From Streptomyces sp. SID12488 (GTDB lineage Bacteria; Actinomycetota; Actinomycetes; Streptomycetales; Streptomycetaceae): a DNA stretch of 64,000 nucleotides. Location of the stretch: contig NZ_JAAGLT010000026.1 of the NCBI RefSeq assembly GCF_010548275.1, positions 1 to 64,000 of the forward strand, read 5' to 3'. A program made the position numbers and the translations under genes. Below, in pieces: positions 25,568 through 34,151 of this stretch (the first letter of the stretch is position 1; every line of letters starts with the position of its first letter). Under the pieces are notes generated by a model. That model was given only the letters and a program-made list of their open reading frames with translations, searched no databases and was not told where the DNA came from.

Positions 25568-25612
25568 TGGGTGAATGGCGATTCACCGCTATGGTGAATC
25601 GCCATTCACCCA
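25568..25612. promoter_or_regulatory. Double-palindrome operator for the MFS/TetR operon
   Basis: Two 20-base arms, TGGGTGAATGGCGATTCACC (25568-25587) and its exact reverse complement (25593-25612), flank a 5-base centre (GCTAT). Each arm is itself a near-perfect dyad, GGTGAAT-n-GC-n-ATTCACC, so the site offers two adjacent operators, as for TetR proteins that bind as a pair of dimers. It lies about 40 bp upstream of the MFS start; the last gene of the operon encodes a TetR-family repressor, the likely ligand. Confidence 0.8.
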
Positions 25613-25650
25613 TTTTCTGTCGCGCAGAGCGGCCGGCCGCTGGAGTGCCG

Positions 25651-27141
25651 ATGGACCAGCCTGTCCCGATACCCGCCCCACGCGAGATGCCTGCCCCGCG
25701 GCCCCTGCGCGACCGGATGACCGTTCCGGCGCTGGCGTTCGGCGGGATGCTCATGGCGGTCATGCAGACCGTGGTCATCCCGCTGCTGCCCGACCTGCCC
25801 CGGCTGACCGGCGCCTCAGCCGGCGCGGTCTCCTGGATGGTGACCGCGACTCTGCTGTCCGGCGCCGTTCTCACCCCGGTACTGGGCCGCGCCGGCGACA
25901 TGTACGGCAAGCGGCGGGTACTGATCGCGGCTCTCGGGCTGATGGTCCTCGGCTCGGTCATGTGCGCCCTGTCCTCCGACATCGGCGTGCTCATCACGGC
26001 ACGCGCCCTGCAGGGCGCCGCGTCCGCCGTCATCCCCCTGTCGATCAGCATCCTGCGCGACGAACTGCCGCCCGAGCGCACGGGAAGCGCGGTCGCGCTG
26101 ATGAGCGCCACCGTCGGGATCGGCGCCGCCCTGGGGCTGCCGCTCGCCGCGCTGATCGTCCAGTACGCGAACTGGCACGTCATGTTCTGGGCGACCGCCG
26201 GCCTCGGCGCGGTGGGTGTGACGGCGGTGTGGTGGGCGGTGCGCGAGTCGCCCGTCCGGGAACCGGGGCGCTTCGACGTCCTGGGCGCGCTGGGGCTGGC
26301 CGTCGGGCTGGTGTGTCTGCTCCTCGGGATCGTCGAGGGCGGCGCGTGGGGGTGGGGCAGCCCACGCGTCCTGGGACTGTTCCTCGGCGCCGTCGGGGTG
26401 CTCGGCCTGTGGTGGTGGCACCAACTGCGCACCCCGCAGCCCCTGGTGGACCTGCGGCTGGTGTCCCGGCCCCGGGTCGGTCTTTCCCATGTCGCCGCCC
26501 TGCTGACCGGGTTCGCCTTCTACTCCAACTCCCTGGTGACCGCCCAGCTGGTCCAGGCGCCCGTGGCCACCGGGTACGGGCTCGGCCTGTCCATTGTCGA
26601 GACCGGCCTCGTCCTGCTGCCCGGCGGCATCGTCATGCTGGTGTTCTCGCCGGTCTCGGCCCGCGTCTCGTCGGCGTACGGGCCGCGCGTCACCCTGGCC
26701 GTCGGCACGGCGGTCATCGCGCTCGGCTATGTGGTGCGCATCGCGGACAGCCGCGACCTGTGGATGATCATCGTGGGCGCCGCGGTCGTCGGCATGGGCA
26801 CCACCTTCGCGTACTCGGCGCTGCCCATGCTGATCCTGGGGGCCGTACCGCCCGGCCAGACCGCCTCCGCCAACGGCGTGAACGTCCTGATGCGCACGAT
26901 CGGCCAGGCCATGTGCAGTGCCGCCGTCGTCGCCGTGCTGGTCCGCCACACCAGCCCGGTCGCCGGTGTCCCGGTGCCCACCCTGCACGGCTACCTGCTG
27001 GCCTTCGCGATGGCCGGCGTCGTCGCCCTGCTGGCCTGCACGGCGGCCCTGACCATCCCCGGCGACCCGGTCACCGGCGACACCCGGCGCGCCCGTGGCC
27101 GCACTCCGGGAGCGCGGGACGAGGCGATGGAGGGAGCATGA
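25651..27141 (+). CDS. EmrB/QacA-type MFS drug exporter
   Basis: A 496-residue, probably 14-helix drug:H+ antiporter. The loop after helix 2 reads LGRAGDMYGKRRVLI (motif A, G-x-L-a-D-r-x-G-r-k-x-x variant), helix 4 carries 'ITARALQGAASAVIPLSISILRDELPPERTGSAVALMSATVGIGAALGLPLAALI' with motif C of DHA2 exporters (G-x-x-x-G-P/L-x-x-G). Start at 25651 has GGAG eight bases upstream; the longer frame from 25459 is antisense to nothing and runs through the operator. The stop overlaps the TetR start (ATGA). Confidence 0.9.
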   Translation: MDQPVPIPAPREMPAPRPLRDRMTVPALAFGGMLMAVMQTVVIPLLPDLPRLTGASAGAVSWMVTATLLSGAVLTPVLGRAGDMYGKRRVLIAALGLMVLGSVMCALSSDIGVLITARALQGAASAVIPLSISILRDELPPERTGSAVALMSATVGIGAALGLPLAALIVQYANWHVMFWATAGLGAVGVTAVWWAVRESPVREPGRFDVLGALGLAVGLVCLLLGIVEGGAWGWGSPRVLGLFLGAVGVLGLWWWHQLRTPQPLVDLRLVSRPRVGLSHVAALLTGFAFYSNSLVTAQLVQAPVATGYGLGLSIVETGLVLLPGGIVMLVFSPVSARVSSAYGPRVTLAVGTAVIALGYVVRIADSRDLWMIIVGAAVVGMGTTFAYSALPMLILGAVPPGQTASANGVNVLMRTIGQAMCSAAVVAVLVRHTSPVAGVPVPTLHGYLLAFAMAGVVALLACTAALTIPGDPVTGDTRRARGRTPGARDEAMEGA

Positions 27142-27755
27142 GCACCGTGCGCACACCACCGCCGACCGGCCCCGACACCGAGCCGACCCCTGCCCCGGCC
27201 CCGCGCCGGGACGCCGAGCAGACCAGGGCCGCCATCCTGCGCGCCGCCCGGTACTTCCTCGCCCGCCACGCCCAGGCGGACATCACGCTCAAGGCGGTCG
27301 CCGAACGCGCCGGTGTCAGCCCGCCGTTGATCCTCAAGTACTTCGGCAACAAGGACGCCCTCTTCGCCCACGTCATGTCCTTCGACCAGGACGCCGACGC
27401 CCTCCTCGACGCACCCTTGGACGACCTGGGCCGCCACATGGTCCGCCATCTCCTCACCGGCCAGACCGAGCGAGGCGCCGACCCCGTCCTGCGGATCGTG
27501 TTCGCCCCCTTCCAGGGCGACCGGGGCGACATCATGCGCGCCAACTTCCGCACCCAGGTGAGCGACCGCCTCGCCTGCCGCCTCCCCGGCCCCGATTCGG
27601 GCCTGCGCGCCGAACTGGCCGTCGCCACGCTGCTCGGCCTGGGCGTCATGTACGGCATCGCCCGCGGAACACACCTGCGGGAGGCGACGATCGACGCCAT
27701 CGTGGACCGGTACGCCCCCACAGTCCAGGCCCTGCTCACCGTTCCTACAGACTGA
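27138..27755 (+). CDS. TetR-family repressor of the adjacent exporter
   Basis: A 205-residue regulator: a disordered Pro-rich N-terminus of about 25 residues, then the TetR HTH 'QTRAAILRAARYFLARH..ADITLKAVAERAGVSPPLILKYFGNKDALFAHVM', and an all-helical ligand domain (HMVRHLLTGQTERGADPVLRI, ELAVATLLGLGVMYGIARG) ending with TetR_C_17-like features. The ATG lies inside the stop of the MFS gene, after GGAGGGA. I infer repression of its own operon through the palindrome at 25568-25612 until a toxic substrate binds. Confidence 0.9.
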   Translation: MSTVRTPPPTGPDTEPTPAPAPRRDAEQTRAAILRAARYFLARHAQADITLKAVAERAGVSPPLILKYFGNKDALFAHVMSFDQDADALLDAPLDDLGRHMVRHLLTGQTERGADPVLRIVFAPFQGDRGDIMRANFRTQVSDRLACRLPGPDSGLRAELAVATLLGLGVMYGIARGTHLREATIDAIVDRYAPTVQALLTVPTD

Positions 27756-27818
27756 GCGGGCGTGAGCCCGTTCAGCCGCGCGCCCCGAACGGTCTTGGGC
27801 GTACTGGTCCCCGGCGTA

Positions 27819-27847
27819 CTCGACCCCGGGGCGGCGACACGTATCCT
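27819..27847 (+). promoter_or_regulatory. Candidate housekeeping promoter for the 6S-like RNA
   Basis: CTCGAC (27819-27824) and TATCCT (27842-27847) are spaced by exactly 17 bp, a good fit to HrdB-type promoters. Transcription would begin near 27854, at the first base of the outer stem of the structured element that follows. Confidence 0.5.
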
Positions 27848-27853
27848 GTGCGT

Positions 27854-28020
27854 GGTCCGAGCCCGGGAGGCCCCCGCGGCCGGAGGCCGCTGTTGGATAC
27901 AGCCCTCACGACCTGGCCATGTAGGTACAGCCAGAGGCGACGGGGAGGCCCTGAACCATCACTCCGGTGGAGCAGGGGCCCCGCACGCTGGCACCGCACT
28001 CGGCGTCCCAGACCGCACGA
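27854..28020 (+). ncRNA. Probable 6S-like RNA (scr3559/ssrS type)
   Basis: The gap before the aldo/keto reductase gene holds a 165-180 nt element that folds into a long interrupted rod: GGTC (27854) with GACC (28011-28014), CGAG with CTCG, GGCCCC with GGGGCC, and a local hairpin GCGGCC-GGA-GGCCGC. Beyond GGTC/GACC the outer bases GTGC and GCAC also match. In S. coelicolor the 6S-like RNA scr3559 is encoded next to the oxidoreductase gene SCO3559 (knowledge from memory), which fits this position. The strand is my inference from the promoter at 27819-27847; the minus strand also has a -10-like TAGGTT, so orientation and exact ends are unproven. Confidence 0.5.
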
Positions 28021-28187
28021 TCACGCTAACCTAAACGGCCCAGGCCAGTGCAAGCCCGGAAGCCGCCCATCACGCGATCGAGCTGATTCGACCTCGTACA
28101 CGCTCCTTGCCGAGCAGCTACCACCCCTTGACGGATCCGGGCAGGCCCCGGCCGCCCGGACCTGCGGACGGATGACAGACTGATGCC

Positions 28188-29171
28188 ATGGACGAGCGTG
28201 TAATCGGTAGGTCGGGTCAGCGGGCGTCGGTCATCGGCCTCGGAACGTGGCAGCTGGGCGCCGACTGGGGCGACGTGGAGGAGAAGGACGCCCTCGCGGT
28301 GCTGGACGCGGCGGTCGAGTCGGGAGTGACCTTCTTCGACACCGCCGACGTGTACGGCGACGGCCGCAGCGAACAGACCATCGCCACCTTCCTGCGCGGC
28401 AGGCCCGAGCTGGATGTCCTGGTCGCGACCAAGATGGGCCGCCGGCTCGACCAGATCCCGGAGAACTACGTTCTCGACAACTTCCGTGCCTGGAACGACC
28501 GTTCGCGGCGCAACCTCGGCGTCGACCGGATCGACCTGGTGCAGCTGCACTGCCCGCCGACCCCCGTCTACTCCTCCGACGAGGTCTTCGACGCCCTGGA
28601 CACCCTGGTCGACGAGGGGCGCATCGCGCGGTACGGCGTCAGCGTCGAGACCTCCGCGGAGGCGCTCACCGCGATCGCCCGCCCGGGCGTGACCAGCGTC
28701 CAGATCATTCTCAACGCGTTCCGCATGAAGCCCCTCGCCGAGGTGCTGCCGGCCGCGGAGAAGGCGGGCGTCGGCATCATCGCCAGGGTCCCGCTCGCCT
28801 CGGGCCTGCTGTCGGGCAGGTACACCAAGGACACGGTGTTCCCCGAGAACGACCACCGCACCTACAACCGGCACGGCGAGGCGTTCGACCAGGGCGAGAC
28901 CTTCTCCGGTGTCGACTACGCGACCGGCGTCGAGGCGGCGGCCGAGTTCTCCGCCCTGGCCCCGGAGGGATACACCCCGGCGCAGCTGGCCCTGCGCTGG
29001 ATCCTCCAGCAGCCCGGTGTGACCACGGTGATCCCGGGCGCCCGCTCGGCCGAGCAGGCCCTCGCCAATGCCGCGACCGCCGCCCTGCCGCCGCTCTCGC
29101 CGGAGACGCTGGCCGCGATCCGGGACCTCTACGACCGCCGGATCAAGGCGCAGGTGGAGAGCCGCTGGTAG
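28188..29171 (+). CDS. Aldo/keto reductase
   Basis: A 327-residue NADPH-dependent aldo/keto reductase of the general-stress YhdN-like branch. The catalytic tetrad is visible: Asp in FFDTADVYG, Tyr in the same motif, Lys in VATKMGRR, His in LVQLHCPP. The C-terminal NADPH loop reads 'TTVIPGARSAEQALANAATA'. It reduces aldehydes or ketones; the physiological substrate is not deducible. The gene begins about 170 bp after the 6S-like element and ends convergent with the next gene. Confidence 0.92.
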   Translation: MDERVIGRSGQRASVIGLGTWQLGADWGDVEEKDALAVLDAAVESGVTFFDTADVYGDGRSEQTIATFLRGRPELDVLVATKMGRRLDQIPENYVLDNFRAWNDRSRRNLGVDRIDLVQLHCPPTPVYSSDEVFDALDTLVDEGRIARYGVSVETSAEALTAIARPGVTSVQIILNAFRMKPLAEVLPAAEKAGVGIIARVPLASGLLSGRYTKDTVFPENDHRTYNRHGEAFDQGETFSGVDYATGVEAAAEFSALAPEGYTPAQLALRWILQQPGVTTVIPGARSAEQALANAATAALPPLSPETLAAIRDLYDRRIKAQVESRW

Positions 29172-29189
29172 CGGATCGGCGTACGCGTG

Positions 29190-29537
29190 TCACGGCTCCA
29201 GGAGCAGCTGGCGTTCCTGTTCCTGGTCGCCGGAGACACTGCCCCGGTCCTGAGTGGTGAACGCACCGGTGAGGGTGTCACCCGCGCAGCGGACGGCCGC
29301 GGGTGTGCCCTGCACGGTGACCGTCACGGGCGCCGACAGCGGCGACCTGGCCGGATGCCCGGGCTCCGGGTTCTCCGTACCGACGGTGAACGCGGCAGTG
29401 TGCACGGTCGACGGCCCGTCGTCGTCCCCCGGGGACTCGGCCGCGGGGCCGAAGGCCGACTCCAGGGCTCGTACGACCGTCTGTGCGTCTGCGGCGTTGC
29501 CGCCGCTGACCGTGAGGGTGAGCTGTGTACCGGACAT
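29190..29537 (-). CDS. Small hypothetical protein with excellent RBS
   Basis: A 115-residue acidic protein (TVSGGNAADAQTVVRALESAFG, then a disordered GDDDGPSTV segment, then PVTVTVQGTPAAVRCAGDTL). It opens with an alternating beta pattern, a possible ferredoxin-like or small alpha/beta fold. AAAGGAGGT precedes the ATG at the ideal distance, good evidence that it is expressed. No function can be assigned; no signal peptide is visible. Confidence 0.6.
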   Translation of the reverse strand: MSGTQLTLTVSGGNAADAQTVVRALESAFGPAAESPGDDDGPSTVHTAAFTVGTENPEPGHPARSPLSAPVTVTVQGTPAAVRCAGDTLTGAFTTQDRGSVSGDQEQERQLLLEP

Positions 29538-29692
29538 GGTCGGACCTCCTTTTCGACGTGGTCACTGTGGTGCCCCTCGGGTAACCGCTCCGCCGATCGG
29601 CCAAACCGGACGGCCGTGAACTGATCGAATCCGGCTCCACGGGGAACCCGGATCCGGATAGGAATGTCAGGTCGCGGAGGCCAGGAGGAACC

Positions 29693-30193
29693 ATGGCGGA
29701 CACCGAGAGCGAGGTCGGCGCGCTCGACCGGGGACGGGACGAGACCAAGGAGGAGCGGGCCGACCGCAAGTGGGGCGAGCTCATCCAGGAGGTCCGGGTC
29801 GCCCAGACGGGTGTGCAGATCCTGTTCGGCTTCCTGCTGACCGTCGTGTTCACCCCGAGGTACGCGCAGATGGACGCCACGGAGCACACGATCTACATCA
29901 TCACCGTCGTGCTGGGCGCCACCACCACCGGCGCACTGATCAGTCCGGTCGCCCTGCACCGGATCGTCTCCGGCCGGCAGGTGAAACCCGAGGCCGTGCG
30001 CTGGGCGTCCCGCCTGACCTTCATCGGTCTGGTGCTGTTGCTCGCCACGATGACCTCGGCGCTGCTGCTGGTTCTCAGGGTGGCCACCCATGACGCGTAC
30101 GTGCCCTGGCTGGTCGGGGGGATCTTCGCCTGGTATCTGGCCTGCTGGTTCGTGCTGCCGCTGTGGACGCGCTACCGCTACACCACGGACTGA
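29693..30193 (+). CDS. DUF6328 membrane protein
   Basis: A 166-residue protein: a charged N-terminus (about 35 residues), then four membrane helices beginning 'VRVAQTGVQILFGFLLTVVFTPRY', continuing 'HTIYIITVVLGATTTGALISPVALHRIV', 'LTFIGLVLLLATMTSALLLVL' and 'WLVGGIFAWYLACWFVLPLW'. The first helix with its E-x-R-V-A-Q-T-G-V-Q pattern is typical of DUF6328. Function unknown. AGGAGG lies eight bases before the ATG. Its end overlaps the end of the convergent gene by 16 bp. Confidence 0.8.
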   Translation: MADTESEVGALDRGRDETKEERADRKWGELIQEVRVAQTGVQILFGFLLTVVFTPRYAQMDATEHTIYIITVVLGATTTGALISPVALHRIVSGRQVKPEAVRWASRLTFIGLVLLLATMTSALLLVLRVATHDAYVPWLVGGIFAWYLACWFVLPLWTRYRYTTD

Positions 30194-30849
30194 GCGCGCA
30201 GCGCCGCGAGCTGCCGGTCGTGGACGCGGCTCAGCAGGAGCAGCGAGAGGGTCGCCCCGATCAGCGCGCAGAACATGTCCCACTGTGTGTCCCACACGTC
30301 GCCCTGCGTGGCCAGGAAGTCGTCGGCCGCGGCGCCGCCGATCACGGCCGCCGCCCACTCGAACATCTCGAACACCGCGCTGAAGGCGAGGCAGGCGCAC
30401 ACGGTCAGCGGTGCGAGCCAGCGGCTGCCGCGCAGCGGTGACGTACGGCTGAGCAGCTCCCGTACGAGCACGGCCGGCACGAAGCCCTGCATGAGGTGGC
30501 CGAGCCGGTCGTACGGGTTGCGGTCGAGGCCGAACGTGTCGCGCGCCCAGTCGCCCAGTGGGACCTGCGCGTAGGTGTAGTGGCCGCCCACCATCAGGAC
30601 GAGCGCGTGGAGGGCGAGCAGGCAGCACAGCAGGTTCGTGAGCGGGAACCGCCGCCAGGTCAGGACGAGCACGGGCAGCCCGATCAGGATCCAGACCGTT
30701 TCCAGGAACCAGGTCATCAGGTCGTGCGGCTGCCACACCGACACCGCGAGCGCGACGGCCACCAGCCCGGCGAGCAGCGCCGGAAGGTGCCGCCGCGGGG
30801 CGTCGGTGGCCGTCGGGAGGGGGCGGGGGGTGTTGTCGACTGCGGGCAT
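30178..30849 (-). CDS. YjdF-like (DUF2238) membrane protein
   Basis: A 223-residue protein with six hydrophobic segments and the family motifs 'HALVLMVGGHYTYAQVPLGDW', 'NPYDRLGHLMQGFVPAVLVRELL', 'AFSAVFEMFEWAAAVIGG' and 'GDVWDTQWDMFCALIGA'. These conserved His, Tyr, Glu and Asp residues inside the membrane suggest an enzyme or an ion pathway, but no role is established. Start at 30849 has AAGGAG upstream. Probably monocistronic. Confidence 0.85.
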   Translation of the reverse strand: MPAVDNTPRPLPTATDAPRRHLPALLAGLVAVALAVSVWQPHDLMTWFLETVWILIGLPVLVLTWRRFPLTNLLCCLLALHALVLMVGGHYTYAQVPLGDWARDTFGLDRNPYDRLGHLMQGFVPAVLVRELLSRTSPLRGSRWLAPLTVCACLAFSAVFEMFEWAAAVIGGAAADDFLATQGDVWDTQWDMFCALIGATLSLLLLSRVHDRQLAALRAQSVV

Positions 30850-30947
30850 CGGAACGCTCCTTGTGGTGGGAGCATCATCGTGGCGGTGCGCTCCGGCCCC
30901 GGGCATGAGTAGGCGTACTCAGCTCGGGGCGCCCGTGTCCTCAGGTG

Positions 30948-32099
30948 TCACTCGGGCGAGGTGCGGGCTCCGCGCAGCGCCGTGATGCACGAGGCGATGG
31001 CCTCCTGGAGCTCCTCCAACTGCTGGACCATGTCGTCCTCGGCGAACTCCTGGACGTCGTCGAAGGTCAGCTCCTCGAACGCCTTCGTGGCCTTCGTCAG
31101 GCTGCTGTAGAACTTCGTCCGCCGTTCCGAGACGCGCAGTTCGGGGTCTGCCTCGACCGCCTCGACGACGAGGTTCTTGAGGGTGTCGTAGGCCTCGCTC
31201 GCCCACTCGCCGGTGTCCTCGTCCTCGTCCAGCTCGTCGAGGAGGGACAGATGCCGTTCGGCCTCCTGGCGCAGATCGACGGGCGCGTCGATGGTCTGCC
31301 CGGCGGGCGTCTTGACCTGGCCGGACTCGGCGATCTGGCGGACGTATCCGACCCGGTCGGCCGACCGGGACTCGAAGGCCACGGCCTTCTTCAGGTCGTC
31401 GGTGCGGACGATGTCGCGCGCCAACTCGGCCTGGAGATCCGGGTCTTCCTTGATCCGGTCGAGCAGTGCGTGCCGGGCGGCGCGCGCGGTCGAGGGGTCG
31501 GCCATGATCGCGGCCCGCAGCGCGGTGGGGTTCTCCGCGACCTCCAGCGCCTTGGTCGGCCGGATTCCCTCCGCCTCGGCGGCCTCGGTGATGGCGGCGC
31601 CGCGCTCCGAACCGGCGCTGGAACGGGAGCTGTAGTACGTGAGCCACAGGTCGGCGCCGGGGAGTTCGACCTCCGCTCCCGGGGCCAGCGCCTCGAAGTG
31701 CGGGACGACACCGTCATCGGCGGCCTTGTCCCAGGCCTTGTAGTAGCGCATGACGCGCTCGGGCGAGCAGTCGGCGAGAGCGGCGAACTCCTTGGCGGAC
31801 ACCTTCGGCGTCTCACCGGCGCTCTGGCCCCCGGGCCGCACACTGCGCGCCACCTTCAGTCCGAAGGCCCAGCCCCCGGTCCGCGCGTAGGCCCCGAACT
31901 CCTGTGCGTCGCGCGCCACGAGGGGGGACACATCGGCGGCGTCGAGGGCTGCGTCGACGCTCTCGACGGGTTCGGCGGACGGCTCGGACCACTCGGACCC
32001 GTCGAACTCCTCGGCCACGGGGGACACGGGGGCCACCTCGGGTGTCTCGGAAGGCTCAGGCATCTCCGGCGTTTCGGACGGGGCGATCGCTACGGTCAC
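30948..32099 (-). CDS. Hypothetical acidic protein with HTH-like segment
   Basis: A 383-residue acidic protein. An N-terminal disordered Glu/Pro/Ser/Thr-rich stretch (about 60 residues) is followed by 'GWAFGLKVARSVR' and 'VSAKEFAALADCSPERVMRYYKAWDKAADDG', which has the spacing of a helix-turn-helix. Then comes 'RAAIMADPSTARAARHALLDRIKEDPDLQAELARDI', and a coiled acidic C-terminal half ending with TFDDVQEFAEDDMVQQLEEL. I read it as a possible DNA-binding or nucleoid-associated factor. GTG 32099 is preceded by GGGAGAG. The next gene upstream is about 170 bp away on the same strand. Confidence 0.6.
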   Translation of the reverse strand: MTVAIAPSETPEMPEPSETPEVAPVSPVAEEFDGSEWSEPSAEPVESVDAALDAADVSPLVARDAQEFGAYARTGGWAFGLKVARSVRPGGQSAGETPKVSAKEFAALADCSPERVMRYYKAWDKAADDGVVPHFEALAPGAEVELPGADLWLTYYSSRSSAGSERGAAITEAAEAEGIRPTKALEVAENPTALRAAIMADPSTARAARHALLDRIKEDPDLQAELARDIVRTDDLKKAVAFESRSADRVGYVRQIAESGQVKTPAGQTIDAPVDLRQEAERHLSLLDELDEDEDTGEWASEAYDTLKNLVVEAVEADPELRVSERRTKFYSSLTKATKAFEELTFDDVQEFAEDDMVQQLEELQEAIASCITALRGARTSPE

Positions 32100-32267
32100 A
32101 GGTGACTCTCCCGGGAAGGCTGGACGGACTACGAAGGTGCAGACAGGCAGCCTATATGCGCGCATTGGCGATGCTTTGACAGGCCGGGCCCGACGCCGGT
32201 CCCAGCCCGTCACCGGGTCCGCACACCCGGTGGTGGACACGTGTCCCCGCCCATGGCTGAAGGCGGT

Positions 32268-33947
32268 TCACTCTCTGAAGGTACGGAAGAACGCGTCCAG
32301 CGCCTGCCGATTGGCAGTGTTGTTCCAGTCGGCCGCCGGCGTCGTCCACCGCAGCGAGAAGCCCGTGGTCTCGCCGGTGAGGTAGCCCCGGCCGAGGGTT
32401 CGTATCCGGGTGCCCTCGAAGTCGGACAGCCACTCCATGTCGGCGCCGCTCCGTCCGCGATAGGTCGTCGCCCGGATCTCACCGATCCGCTTGAAGCCGA
32501 TGTCCGCCTGGATCAGACCGGGTTCGACGTCGTCGCGCCACACGGCCACCGGGTCCGGGCGGAGCCGTTGGCTGTAGGTGACGGTCAGGGTCCGCGGGTC
32601 GTCGTCGGCGCCGAACACGATGCGGTAGGCGACGTTGCCGGGGGAGATGTCCTCGCTCAGGCGCTTCCACCCCTGGGGGAGGGCGATGGAGAACCCTTCC
32701 GGGGCGTTGTACACCCGGAACCCCGCGGGCAGCGCCTCGGCGGTGCCCCCGGTGGCCGAGGGAGTGGGCGTGGGGGTGGGCGCGGGAGACGAGGCCGGTG
32801 GTGCCGACGGCGTCGGTGAGGGCGGTACGGAGGGGGCGGTGCTCGGTGCGGCGGTCTGGTCGGGGATGGCGGTGTTCCCGCCGGTGGAGGGCAGGGACGG
32901 AACCTGGGAGACGACCGGCGGGGTGGTGTCCGCGCCGGACGCCGATGCGTCGATGCCGGGCAGGTTGTCCGTCGTCGCGAGGACGGCGACGGTGACGGCG
33001 GCCAGCGCGGCACCGACGAGGACGATCCTGCGGGGACCGCGCCTGTTCAGGTTCCGGCCGGCACGCCGCACGGCGACGGCGGCACCGGTACTGCGAAGCC
33101 GGGCGGAGGGCACCGGTTCGTCCGAGGTGTCGGGCTCGTCCCTGATGACGCGGAGCAGGGCGTCCCGCGCCACCGGAGCGGTCAGCCGCTCCCGGGCGCT
33201 CTTGCGCAGCAGCCCCTGGATGACCTGGGCGAGAGGGCCGGCGCGCACCGGGCTGCGCAGTGGCAGCCGGTCGACCGCCTTGAGCGTGGCGTCGGCCCGC
33301 CCCCGGTCACGGAAGGGCGGCCGGCCCTCGGCCATCGCGTAGAGGAGCGCGCCCAGCGCCCACAGGTCGTCCGACGGGTCGGGGCGCGCGCCGTGGGCCT
33401 GTTCGGGCGAGGCGTACGAAGGCGCGCCGACCCGGGACGCGGACGTGGCGCCCGCCAGGCCGAAGCCGGTCACCACGACCGGCCCCTGGTCCCGCACGAA
33501 CACCTGGCCGGGGCTGAGTTCGGCGTGCACGATGCCCTCGCGGTGCGCGGCCTCCAGCGTGTCGAGCACTTCGAGGGCGATGCGTGCCGCGCGCACGTAG
33601 TTGAACGTGCCCTGCCGTTCGAGGAGTTCACTCAGCGGTGTGCCGTCGATCCACTGGGCGATCGTCCACAGTGTGCCGAACTCCTCGACGACGTCGACCA
33701 CGGTGGCCACCCGGCCGGGCAGTACCAGCCCGAGGATCTCGGACGCGCGCGTCACCCGGGCGATGGCCCGGCGGGCGGTCTGCTCCCGGGGGTCGGGCGG
33801 GAGCTGGATCTGGGTGAGGACGACCGGGCGCTCGGATGCGGTGTCCTCGCCGTACCAGGAGACCCGGTTCGTCTCGCGATCGACGACATCGAGGAGTCGG
33901 TACCTTCCGGCCACCAACTCGTGTGTGGAGACGTTCGCCTTGACCAT
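32268..33947 (-). CDS. Transmembrane Ser/Thr-kinase-like pseudokinase
   Basis: A 559-residue protein with an N-terminal kinase fold (residues about 15-270), a membrane helix (about 307-326), a Pro/Thr/Ser linker and an extracellular domain (about 385-559). Three catalytic elements are gone: the VAIK lysine is Thr45 (PVVLTQIQL), HRD is HAE (141-143, HAELSPGQV) and DFG is GFG (161-163, TGFGLA). The APE-like segment (APSYASPEQA) and the D-x-W-x-x-G helix remain, so the fold is kept but phosphotransfer is unlikely. It may be an MviN/FhaA-style scaffold that transmits extracellular signals. Start 33947 fits GAGGG six to seven bases upstream, ATG 33953 does not. Confidence 0.85.
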   Translation of the reverse strand: MVKANVSTHELVAGRYRLLDVVDRETNRVSWYGEDTASERPVVLTQIQLPPDPREQTARRAIARVTRASEILGLVLPGRVATVVDVVEEFGTLWTIAQWIDGTPLSELLERQGTFNYVRAARIALEVLDTLEAAHREGIVHAELSPGQVFVRDQGPVVVTGFGLAGATSASRVGAPSYASPEQAHGARPDPSDDLWALGALLYAMAEGRPPFRDRGRADATLKAVDRLPLRSPVRAGPLAQVIQGLLRKSARERLTAPVARDALLRVIRDEPDTSDEPVPSARLRSTGAAVAVRRAGRNLNRRGPRRIVLVGAALAAVTVAVLATTDNLPGIDASASGADTTPPVVSQVPSLPSTGGNTAIPDQTAAPSTAPSVPPSPTPSAPPASSPAPTPTPTPSATGGTAEALPAGFRVYNAPEGFSIALPQGWKRLSEDISPGNVAYRIVFGADDDPRTLTVTYSQRLRPDPVAVWRDDVEPGLIQADIGFKRIGEIRATTYRGRSGADMEWLSDFEGTRIRTLGRGYLTGETTGFSLRWTTPAADWNNTANRQALDAFFRTFRE

Positions 33948-34151
33948 GGCCATCCCTCGCTGAACCCCCGGCTCTCACCTTTCCCAGTGGTACGAGGGGT
34001 GCGACGGGGTCTGTTCAAATATTCCGCAACTCCCGAGACTGATTTCCCTTTTATTCATCTGCGGCGAGCGGTTGTGCGAAGAAATGGGGCATTCACCGGC
34101 CTTGAAGTGACGGCCCGCACACGATCTCTCCCCCGATCCCCTCCGCCCGCC

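Noticed and set aside
27772..28034. Small ORFs within the 6S-like region
   Set aside because: They lack ribosome-binding sites and lie in a sequence better explained by RNA structure.
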